Shown here in pieces: positions 1-5,444 of a stretch of DNA of 7,342 nucleotides. The position numbers were made by a program, and so were the translations under genes. The DNA is taken from assembly GCA_964387775.1 (NCBI GenBank), contig CAYLZO010000253.1, positions 1 to 7,342 on the forward strand, written 5' to 3'. The first letter of the stretch is position 1. Each line of letters opens with the position of its first letter. Under the pieces are notes generated by a model. It did no database searches. It was not told the origin of the DNA and saw only the letters and a list, made by a program, of their open reading frames with translations. Source of the stretch: CAYLZO01 sp964387775. Lineage in GTDB: Bacteria > Chloroflexota > Anaerolineae > JAAYZQ01.

Positions 1-5
1 AACGA

Positions 6-44
6 TATTAGATATTGGATATTGTCAATATCCAATATCTAATA
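6..44. repeat. AT-rich palindrome upstream of leuD
   Basis: Two perfect 19-bp inverted arms (6-24 and 26-44) flank a single T. Each arm contains two tandem copies of GATATTG or its complement. The element is much more AT-rich than the genes and ends about 10 nt before the leuD Shine-Dalgarno sequence. It has no T-tract, so it is not a typical intrinsic terminator. It most resembles a dispersed intergenic repeat lying between an unseen upstream gene (leuC would be expected) and leuD. A role as an mRNA hairpin that protects or separates messages is possible but not shown. Confidence 0.85.
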
Positions 45-65
45 CCCAGTTATAGGGAGTAAACG

Positions 66-581
66 ATGACAAATCGCGGCAAAGTGTGGAAATACGGCGA
101 CAACGTCGACACTGACGTCATCATCCCGGCGCGGTACCTGAACGTGTCGGACCCGGCCGAATTGGCGCGCCACTGCCTGGAGGACCTGGACGCGGGCTTT
201 GCCGGGGCGGTGCAGCCGGGCGACGTCCTCGTCGCCGGCGAGAACTTTGGCTGCGGCTCGTCGCGCGAGCACGCGCCGCTGGCCATCAAGGGCGCGGCCG
301 TGAGCTGCGTCGTGGCCCGCAGTTTTGCCCGCATCTTTTTTCGGAACGCCATCAACGTCGGCCTGCCCATCCTGGCCTGCCCGGCAGCCGTAGGCGACGC
401 CGAGGCCGGCCATCGCCTGGAAATCGACCTGGAGGCGGGCCGGATCCACAACCGGACCACGGGCCGCACCCACCAGGCCGAGCCCTACCCGCCCTTTATG
501 ATGGCCATCATCCGGGCGGGGGGGCTGGTGCCGTATACTCGGAAACGTATAGAAAACGAGGCGCTGGTGAGTGAAGCGTGA
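66..581 (+). CDS. leuD: 3-isopropylmalate dehydratase small subunit (LeuD, short HacB-like type)
   Basis: This is the small (swivel-domain) subunit of isopropylmalate isomerase. With the Fe-S subunit LeuC it converts 2- to 3-isopropylmalate, and probably citramalate to methylmalate in the isoleucine route. At 171 residues it matches the short LeuD/HacB class rather than the roughly 200-residue enterobacterial type. Visible motifs are GDNVDTDVIIPARYL (11-25), GENFGCGSSREHAP (58-71), which is the signature swivel-domain loop, and ARSFARIFFRNAINVGLP (84-101). A conserved tail motif lies at 141-157. The ATG at 66 follows AGGGAG (54-59) at 6-nt spacing and begins right at the domain. The last codons and the stop run into an inverted repeat, so the C-terminal residues after about 160 may be partly repeat-derived. 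LeuC is not in the window and probably lies just upstream. HacB (homoaconitase) is the alternative, but the leuB and cimA neighbours favour LeuD. Confidence 0.95.
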   Translation: MTNRGKVWKYGDNVDTDVIIPARYLNVSDPAELARHCLEDLDAGFAGAVQPGDVLVAGENFGCGSSREHAPLAIKGAAVSCVVARSFARIFFRNAINVGLPILACPAAVGDAEAGHRLEIDLEAGRIHNRTTGRTHQAEPYPPFMMAIIRAGGLVPYTRKRIENEALVSEA

Positions 582-639
582 TGCGTGAAACGTGATGCGT
601 GATGCGTGAGCAGCCGTCACGCATCACGTTTCACGCATC
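580..639. repeat. Inverted repeat with 23-bp arms at the leuD 3' end
   Basis: Perfect 23-bp arms (580-602 and 617-639) enclose a 14-nt loop. The arms are built from GTGATGC and GTGAAAC units, giving a tandem-like look. The leuD stop codon (TGA, 579-581) sits on the edge of the left arm. The element ends 7 nt before the leuB Shine-Dalgarno. It would form a strong hairpin in a leuD-leuB transcript but lacks a following T-run. A degenerate fragment of the same wording recurs after leuB at 1741-1764, which suggests a dispersed family. Confidence 0.85.
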
Positions 640-660
640 CTTCCACAAGGAGCCGATTGC

Positions 661-1740
661 ATGACAGAACAAATCACACACCGTATCGCTGTTTTGCCAG
701 GAGATGGCATCGGCGCGGAGGTGACGGCCGAGGCGGAGAAGGTGCTGCGCGCCGTAGGCCTGCGCTTCGGGCACCGCTTCGAGATGGAGCAGGGGCTGGT
801 CGGCGGGGCGGCGATGGACGCGACGGGCGAGCCGCTGCCCGGGGAGACGCTGACCCTGTGCCGGTCGTCCGACGCGGTGCTCTTTGGCGCGGTGGGCGCC
901 CCCAGGTACGACGATCCGCAAGCGAAGGTGCGGCCCGAGCAGGCGCTGCTGGGCTTGCGCCAGGCGCTGGGGCTGTTCGCCAACCTGCGCCCGGTGTTCG
1001 TCCATCCCGCCCTGGCCGACGCTTCGCCTCTGCGGGCCGACCTGGTGCGCGGCGTGGACCTGGTCGTCGTCCGCGAGCTGACGGGCGGCATCTACTTCGG
1101 CCAGCCCCGCGTCGAGGGCGCCGGGCGGGCGGTGGACACCATGGTCTACACCCACGCCGAGGTGGAGCGCATCGCCCACGTCGCCTTCCGGGCGGCGCGC
1201 GGGCGCCGGGCCAAGGTCACGTCGGTGGACAAGGCCAACGTGCTGGCCTGCTCGCGGCTCTGGCGCCGGGCGGTCGAGGCCGTAGCCGGCGACTATCCCG
1301 ACGTGACGCTGGAACACCTGTTGATCGACGCGGCCGCGATGCACCTCATCAAGCGGCCGCGCGATTTCGACGTGATCCTCACGGCCAACATGTTCGGCGA
1401 CATCCTGAGCGACGAGACCTCGGTGCTGGCCGGGTCGATGGGCCTCCTGCCATCCGCCAGCCTGGGTGAGGGGGCTTTTGGCCTCTACGAGCCGATCCAC
1501 GGCTCGGCGCCCGACATTGCCGGGCAGGGCGTCGCCAATCCGCTGGCCGCCATCCTGAGCGCAGCCCTGCTGCTGCGCCACTCGCTGGGGCTGGAGGCCG
1601 AGGCGCGGGCCGTCGAAGCCGCCGTGTCCGCCGCGCTCGACGCCGGCCACCGCACCGCCGACCTGGCCGTCCCGGGCCAGCCAACGGTCGGCACCCGGCA
1701 AATGGGCGACCTCGTCGTCCGGGCGTTGAACGGCGCATAG
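661..1740 (+). CDS. leuB: 3-isopropylmalate dehydrogenase (LeuB)
   Basis: This cytoplasmic NAD-dependent enzyme oxidatively decarboxylates 3-isopropylmalate to 2-oxoisocaproate. In the citramalate route it converts methylmalate to 2-oxobutanoate. The 359 residues match the family length. The substrate and metal residues known from Thermus LeuB are all present with a constant offset of six: R100, R110, R138, Y145, K191, D223, D247 and D251. They lie in VRELTGGIYFG (137-147), TSVDKANVL (187-195) and FGDILSDETS (245-254). The NAD-binding segment HGSAPDIAGQGVANP (280-294) has Asp-Ile at 285-286, the NAD rather than NADP choice. LIDAAAMHL (221-229) resembles the Thermus form rather than the DNAAM of many bacteria. 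The ATG at 661 follows AAGGAG (647-652) at 8 nt and leads into the canonical first strand (IAVLPGDGIG, 9-18). The gene lies 79 nt after leuD and is probably co-transcribed with it. Confidence 0.97.
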   Translation: MTEQITHRIAVLPGDGIGAEVTAEAEKVLRAVGLRFGHRFEMEQGLVGGAAMDATGEPLPGETLTLCRSSDAVLFGAVGAPRYDDPQAKVRPEQALLGLRQALGLFANLRPVFVHPALADASPLRADLVRGVDLVVVRELTGGIYFGQPRVEGAGRAVDTMVYTHAEVERIAHVAFRAARGRRAKVTSVDKANVLACSRLWRRAVEAVAGDYPDVTLEHLLIDAAAMHLIKRPRDFDVILTANMFGDILSDETSVLAGSMGLLPSASLGEGAFGLYEPIHGSAPDIAGQGVANPLAAILSAALLLRHSLGLEAEARAVEAAVSAALDAGHRTADLAVPGQPTVGTRQMGDLVVRALNGA

Positions 1741-1764
1741 CACGCAGCACGTACCACGCATCAC
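1741..1764. repeat. Degenerate CACGCATCAC-type repeat fragment
   Basis: Immediately after the leuB stop codon, 24 bp built from CACGCA, GCACGTA and CACGCATCAC resemble the right arm of the repeat after leuD (617-639). No matching left arm is present, so this looks like a decayed or partial copy. Confidence 0.5.
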
Positions 1765-1770
1765 GGAGGA
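1765..1770 (+). promoter_or_regulatory. Orphan strong Shine-Dalgarno upstream of ATG 1778
   Basis: GGAGGA stands 7 nt before an ATG at 1778, ideal geometry for initiation. That ATG does not open cimA, which starts at 1917. It opens a 43-codon frame that runs through the 1796-1894 repeat. The site may be the former cimA initiation region, now separated from the gene by the repeat. Confidence 0.6.
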
Positions 1771-1777
1771 GACGACC

Positions 1778-1909
1778 ATGACGCTACAAGCCATTGTCAT
1801 TGCGAGGGAGCGGCAGCGACCGAAGCAATCTCCTTTTGCGCCAAACAAGCGGCTTATGGCAGTTGGGGGATTACTTCGCTTCGCTCGCAATGACGAGTCT
1901 TTGAAATGA
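1778..1909 (+). CDS. Repeat-derived small ORF (43 aa) preceding cimA
   Basis: ATG 1778 has a well-spaced SD (GGAGGA), and the frame stays open for 43 codons to TGA at 1907-1909. Nearly all of it is encoded by the inverted repeat at 1796-1894, so it has no expected fold. I recognise no protein family. The stop codon overlaps the cimA SD (TGAGG, 1907-1911) and ends 7 nt before the cimA ATG, so ribosomes translating it could re-initiate on cimA. Leu, Ile and Val make up 9 of 43 residues with no dense run, so it does not look like a branched-chain attenuator peptide. It may simply be an accidental product of repeat insertion. Confidence 0.3.
   Translation: MTLQAIVIARERQRPKQSPFAPNKRLMAVGGLLRFARNDESLK
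1796..1894. mobile_element. GTCATTGCGAG-type dispersed inverted-repeat element (MITE-like)
   Basis: The ends are perfect 11-bp inverted repeats, GTCATTGCGAG (1796-1806) and CTCGCAATGAC (1884-1894). An inner pair follows: GAAGCAATCTCC (1822-1833) against a two-mismatch partner at 1866-1877. The wording GTCATTGCGAG...GAAGCAATCTCC is typical of a dispersed repeat seen in many unrelated bacterial genomes. Its antisense translation gives the familiar LRAKRSNP spurious peptide. At 99 bp with no transposase, it is non-autonomous at best. I see no clear target-site duplication. Confidence 0.8.
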
Positions 1910-1916
1910 GGTTTTG

Positions 1917-3485
1917 ATGGGCATCGTACTCTACGACACAACCCTGCGCGACGGCGCGCAGCGCGAGGGCATCTCCTTCTCGCTGGACGACAAACTCAAG
2001 ATCGCCCGCCGGCTCGACCGGCTGGGCATCGGCTACGTCGAGGGCGGCTGGCCCGGCTCGAACCCCAAGGACATGGCCTTTTTCGAGCGGGCACCGGCGC
2101 TGGGCCTGGAGCAGGCCATCGTCACCGCCTTTGGCAGCACCCGCCGGGCCGGCACCGCCGTCGAGGACGACGCCAACGTCCGAGCGCTGGTCGCCGCCGG
2201 CACGCGGGCCGTGGCCGTCTTTGGCAAGAGCTGGGACCTGCACGTCCGCGAGGTGCTGCGGACGAGGCCGGACGAGAATCTGCGCATGATCGCCGACAGC
2301 GTGCGCTACCTCAAATCGCTGGGCCGCGAGGTGATTTACGACGCCGAGCACTTTTTCGACGGCTACGCCGCCGATCCGGCCTACGCGCTGAAAACCCTGG
2401 CCGCCGCCGCCGAAGCCGGGGCCGACGTGCTCGTCCTGTGCGAGACCAACGGCGGCGCGTTGCCCTCCACCGTGGCCGCCGTCGTCGCCGAGGTGGCGCG
2501 GGCGACGGCGGCGCCGCTGGGCATCCACGCCCACAACGACGCCGAGCTGGCCGTGGCCAATACCCTGGTCGCCGTCGAGGCGGGCGCGGTCCACGTGCAG
2601 GGCACCATCAATGGCTACGGCGAGCGCTGCGGCAACGCCAACCTCTGCTCGATCATCCCCGCCCTCCAGCTCAAGATGGGCCGCCGCTGCGTCGGCGACG
2701 CCCAGTTGCGGAGCCTGAGCGAAATCGCTCACATAGTGAGCGAATTGGCCAACCTGCGGCTCTTTCCCCACCAACCCTACGTCGGGCGCAGCGCATTCGC
2801 TCACAAGGGCGGCATGCACGTCAACGCCCTGCTCAAGTGCGCCGAGAGCTACCAGCACGTGGACCCGGCGCGGGTCGGCAACCGCCAGCGGGTCGTCGTC
2901 TCTGAGCTTTCGGGCAAGAGCAACGTCGCCTTCAAGGCCCAGGAATTTGGCCTGGCGCTGCCCGACGACGCGGACCAAACGCGCCAGGTGTTGCAGCGCA
3001 TCAAGGAGCTGGAGAGCCGCGGCTTTCAGTTCGAAGGGGCCGAGGGCTCGGTGGAGCTGCTGATCCGTCGCGCCCAGCCGGGCTACGAGCCGCCCTTCGA
3101 GCTGCTCGACTTTCACGTGCTCATCCGCGACCGGGACAATGGCAACATGGCCGCCGAGGCCACGGTCAAGGTGCGGGTCGGCGAGCAGGTGATGCACACC
3201 GCCGCCGACGGCAATGGCCCGGTCAACGCCCTCGACGCCGCCGTGCGCAAGGCGCTGCTGCCGTCGTATCCGCAACTGGCCGCCGTGCACCTGACCGACT
3301 ACAAGGTCCGCATCCTCGACGGCGAGGCGGGCACGGCCGCCCAGACGCGGGTGCTCATCGACTCGTCGGACGGCCGCCGCGCATGGAGCACGGTCGGCAG
3401 CTCGACCAACATCATTGAAGCCAGTTGGCAGGCGCTGGCCGACAGCCTGGAGTATGCCCTGCTGAACGGCGAAGCGTTGCCTTGA
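1917..3485 (+). CDS. cimA: (R)-citramalate synthase (CimA)
   Basis: CimA condenses pyruvate with acetyl-CoA to (R)-citramalate, the first step of threonine-independent isoleucine synthesis. The 522-residue protein has the HMGL-type TIM barrel (about 3-270), a linker region, and a C-terminal LeuA-type allosteric domain (about 395-515). The opening LYDTTLRDGAQREGISFS (5-22) and GGWPGSNPKD (43-52) are the signature of the long CimA family (TIGR00977) rather than LeuA. The catalytic set is intact: R11-D12, metal ligands H204 and H206 in HAHND, N240 in GERCGNANL, and FAHKGGMH (294-301). GNGPVNALDAA (432-442) marks the regulatory domain. ATG 1917 is preferred over the adjacent TTG 1914 because TGAGG (1907-1911) lies 5 nt upstream and the family starts just before this strand. 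LeuCD and LeuB from the same cluster would process the product. The annotation could be shifted to generic 2-isopropylmalate synthase by automated tools, but the motifs argue against that. Confidence 0.93.
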   Translation: MGIVLYDTTLRDGAQREGISFSLDDKLKIARRLDRLGIGYVEGGWPGSNPKDMAFFERAPALGLEQAIVTAFGSTRRAGTAVEDDANVRALVAAGTRAVAVFGKSWDLHVREVLRTRPDENLRMIADSVRYLKSLGREVIYDAEHFFDGYAADPAYALKTLAAAAEAGADVLVLCETNGGALPSTVAAVVAEVARATAAPLGIHAHNDAELAVANTLVAVEAGAVHVQGTINGYGERCGNANLCSIIPALQLKMGRRCVGDAQLRSLSEIAHIVSELANLRLFPHQPYVGRSAFAHKGGMHVNALLKCAESYQHVDPARVGNRQRVVVSELSGKSNVAFKAQEFGLALPDDADQTRQVLQRIKELESRGFQFEGAEGSVELLIRRAQPGYEPPFELLDFHVLIRDRDNGNMAAEATVKVRVGEQVMHTAADGNGPVNALDAAVRKALLPSYPQLAAVHLTDYKVRILDGEAGTAAQTRVLIDSSDGRRAWSTVGSSTNIIEASWQALADSLEYALLNGEALP

Positions 3486-3510
3486 CATTTTCGCAGCTTG
3501 CGCCTACAAT
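3482..3510 (+). promoter_or_regulatory. Near-consensus sigma-70-type promoter for the leuA-like gene
   Basis: TTGACA (3482-3487) and TACAAT (3505-3510) are separated by exactly 17 nt. The -35 is a perfect match and the -10 is five of six. The -35 box contains the cimA stop codon (TGA, 3483-3485). The predicted transcription start is near 3517, giving a leader of about 246 nt before the ATG at 3763. This would let the leuA-like gene be expressed independently of leuD-leuB-cimA. Confidence 0.75.
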
Positions 3511-3561
3511 CGTGTGGGCGCCAGCAACAATTCATCGGACACGGATTGCACGGATTACATG

Positions 3562-3575
3562 GATCTGGCCAGATC
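3562..3575. promoter_or_regulatory. Perfect 14-bp palindrome GATCTGGCCAGATC
   Basis: GATCTGG/CCAGATC is perfectly palindromic with no spacer and lies roughly 45-60 nt downstream of the predicted transcription start. It could be an operator for a dimeric repressor or simply part of the surrounding repeat. No regulator gene is in the window, so function is undetermined. Confidence 0.35.
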
Positions 3576-3617
3576 GAAGAGGAGATTTCGAGTGTCCTCG
3601 CAACGAAATCGGGAGTT

Positions 3618-3674
3618 CGTTCGTAGTCGGCGCTTCAGCGCCGAAAAAGCGCACTGAAGTGCGCACTACGAACG
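3618..3674. repeat. Inner three-way-junction repeat (CGTTCGTAGT family)
   Basis: A perfect 10-bp outer stem, CGTTCGTAGT (3618-3627) with ACTACGAACG (3665-3674), encloses two separate perfect 7-bp hairpins. These are CGGCGCT-TC-AGCGCCG (3628-3643) and GCGCACT-GA-AGTGCGC (3649-3664). As DNA or RNA this could fold into a cloverleaf-like three-way junction. It appears nested within the 3537-3724 element. Confidence 0.8.
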
Positions 3675-3762
3675 TCCCCCAGCTTGCCTGGGAAAAGTCC
3701 GTGAAATCCGTAGAATCCGTGTCCAATCACCAACAAAGCTCACGCTGACAGGAGGAGAATCG

Positions 3763-5436
3763 ATGGAACAAGTCAAGATTTTCGACGCGACGCTCTACGG
3801 CGGCGGCCAGTCGCCGGGCGTGGCGCTCAACATCGAGGAGCGGCTGGAGATCGCCCGGCTGCTGGAGCAGATGCAGGTCGACGCCATCCAGGCCGGCTTT
3901 CCCATCGCCTCGCCGCGCGAATTCGAGTCGGTGCAAAAGCTGTCCAAGGCGATCCGGGGCAGCGTCATCTGCGCCCTGGCCCGCGCCCGCGAGCAGGACG
4001 TGGACGTCGCGGCGGCGGCGCTCAAGGGGGCGGCCCGGCCCCGCATCCAGATCGGCCTGGGCGTGTCCGACTCGTACGTGGTGGGTAAACTCAAGACGAC
4101 GCGCGAGCGGGCGCTGGAGATGGCCGTCCAGGCGGTGCGCCACGCCCGCCGCTACGTGGACGACGTGCAGTACTATGCCGCCGACACCGCCCGCGCCGAC
4201 GTGGACTATCTCTACCGGGTGCTGGAGGCCGTCATCGAGGCCGGGGCGACGACGGTCAACGTCGCCGACGCCATCGGCTTTTTCACGCCGTCCGAGTGGG
4301 GTCTCTTGATCCGCGACATACGCGACCACGTGCCCAACGTCGACCGGGCCGTCATCTCGGTCCACTGCCACAACGACCTGGGTATGGCCACGGCCAACGC
4401 CGTGGAGGCGCTGATCCACGGCGCGCGCCAGGTCGAGTGCGCCGTCAACGGCATCGGCGAGCGGACCGGCACGGCCCGGCTGGAGGCCATCGTCATGGCC
4501 CTGCGCACCCGCCGCGAGACGCTGGGGCTCGACACGGGGCTCGATACGAACTTGATCTACCCCCTGAGCCAGTTGGTCAGCCACCTGACCGGCTTGCCCA
4601 TCCCGCCCAACAAGGCCATCATCGGTGACAACGCCTTTGCCTACACCTCGGGCATGTACCAGGACGGCGCGCTCCTGGGCCAAACGGAGGCCGAGCGCAT
4701 CGACCCGGCCGACATCGGCATCCTGGAAGCCAAGGACAGCGTGCCGCTGCTGACGGGCCGCCAGGGCCTGCGCCGCCGCCTGGTCCAACTGGGCTTTAGC
4801 CTCGACGACCACGAGTTCGAGCGCGTCTACGACCGCTTCCGCGACATGGCCCGCAAAAAGCCCGACCTGGCCATCCGCGACTTGGAGGCCATCGTCAGCG
4901 GCGAGACGGTCGTCTTTTTGGAAGAGACCTACGAGCTGGAGGACGTGCAGGTCACGTGTGGCATCAACGCCCTGCCCATCGCCGCCGTGCGCCTGCACGG
5001 CCCCGGCGGCGAAGAGATGTGGGCCACCAGCCACGGCAACGGCCCGGTGGACGCCGTGTTCCAGGCCGTGGACGCCATCGTCCAGGTGCCCAACGAGCTG
5101 CTGGAGTTCACGGTGCAGGCCATGACCGGCGGCGTGGACGCCGTGGGCAAGGTCTCGGTCCGCGTCCAGGGCCAGGTGCCCCTGGGCGACACCGGCCAGA
5201 CCGAGACGCGCGTGTTCCTGGGGCGCGGCGCCGACACCGACATCCTGGTTGCCAGCGCCAAGGCGTACCTCTTTGCCCTCAACCGGCTGCTCGCCGCCCA
5301 GCGGGCCAGCCAGCGCCGCCAGGCCATGACCGAGGAAGTGCGCAAAGAGCTGGAAGAGATGCACGCCCGCTACGGCACGGCCCACACTGGCGATTTCATG
5401 GGCTGGCGGGCCATGCGCGACGAGGAGCTGATTTAG
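3763..5436 (+). CDS. LeuA-like pseudoenzyme: 2-isopropylmalate synthase homologue lacking the catalytic residues
   Basis: The 557 residues follow LeuA end to end: TIM barrel (about 3-275), linker, and C-terminal LeuA allosteric domain (about 385-512) with GNGPVDAVFQAVDAI (425-439), then a charged tail. Compared with E. coli and Mycobacterium LeuA the active site is dismantled. RDGEQ is YGGGQ (12-16), losing catalytic Arg and the metal Asp. Barrel Glu of SAED is A140. Thr of PDTVG is A170. Metal Asn of GERAGN is T237. The catalytic His of SGIHQDG is Y299, and the nearby FAH His is Y294. Only H201, H203 and E233 of the set remain. The frame is uninterrupted, base composition matches neighbours, and non-catalytic motifs are well kept, so it does not look like decay. 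SD AGGAGGA (3750-3756) lies 6 nt before ATG. Synthase activity seems unlikely; a regulatory or leucine-sensing partner of LeuA or CimA is inferred. The tail beyond about 512 contains a predicted charged helix. Confidence 0.9.
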   Translation: MEQVKIFDATLYGGGQSPGVALNIEERLEIARLLEQMQVDAIQAGFPIASPREFESVQKLSKAIRGSVICALARAREQDVDVAAAALKGAARPRIQIGLGVSDSYVVGKLKTTRERALEMAVQAVRHARRYVDDVQYYAADTARADVDYLYRVLEAVIEAGATTVNVADAIGFFTPSEWGLLIRDIRDHVPNVDRAVISVHCHNDLGMATANAVEALIHGARQVECAVNGIGERTGTARLEAIVMALRTRRETLGLDTGLDTNLIYPLSQLVSHLTGLPIPPNKAIIGDNAFAYTSGMYQDGALLGQTEAERIDPADIGILEAKDSVPLLTGRQGLRRRLVQLGFSLDDHEFERVYDRFRDMARKKPDLAIRDLEAIVSGETVVFLEETYELEDVQVTCGINALPIAAVRLHGPGGEEMWATSHGNGPVDAVFQAVDAIVQVPNELLEFTVQAMTGGVDAVGKVSVRVQGQVPLGDTGQTETRVFLGRGADTDILVASAKAYLFALNRLLAAQRASQRRQAMTEEVRKELEEMHARYGTAHTGDFMGWRAMRDEELI

Positions 5437-5444
5437 GGCTCCTC

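Larger units (their letters stand above)
3537..3724. repeat. Outer GGACACGGATT inverted-repeat element in the leuA-like leader
   Basis: The left arm (3537-3556) and right arm (3705-3724) are inverted copies with 2 mismatches in 20, including a perfect terminal 11 bp (GGACACGGATT / AATCCGTGTCC). Reiterated CACGGATT-like units are typical of a widespread intergenic repeat. The 188-bp element encloses a second repeat (3618-3674), a 14-bp palindrome (3562-3575) and a 7-bp dyad (3584-3590 with 3604-3610). It fills most of the cimA to leuA-like spacer (3486-3762), in which I see no convincing gene. Confidence 0.75.

Noticed and set aside
580..639. Intrinsic terminator after leuD
   Set aside because: The hairpin is strong but has no following T-tract, and leuB follows with a good SD, so it reads better as a dispersed repeat.
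1778..1909. Branched-chain amino acid attenuator leader peptide upstream of cimA
   Set aside because: Leu, Ile and Val codons are not clustered (9 of 43), there is no terminator/antiterminator with a T-run, and the frame is made of a dispersed repeat.
1914..1916. TTG as cimA start
   Set aside because: The ATG immediately after it is a better start codon with good SD spacing; the difference is one residue.
1854..3488. Long open frame antisense to cimA
   Set aside because: It mirrors cimA codons and has composition typical of an antisense shadow. Its end over the 1796-1894 repeat gives the common spurious repeat-derived peptide.
3592..3657. GTG-started 21-codon frame with a possible SD (GAGGAG) in the leuA-like leader
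   Set aside because: It is very short, non-ATG, and mostly encoded by the three-way-junction repeat; no evidence beyond a purine-rich stretch.
3763..5436. The leuA-like gene as a decaying pseudogene
   Set aside because: No frameshift or stop, neighbour-like codon use, strong SD and promoter, and well-preserved structural and regulatory motifs. The changes are concentrated at catalytic positions.
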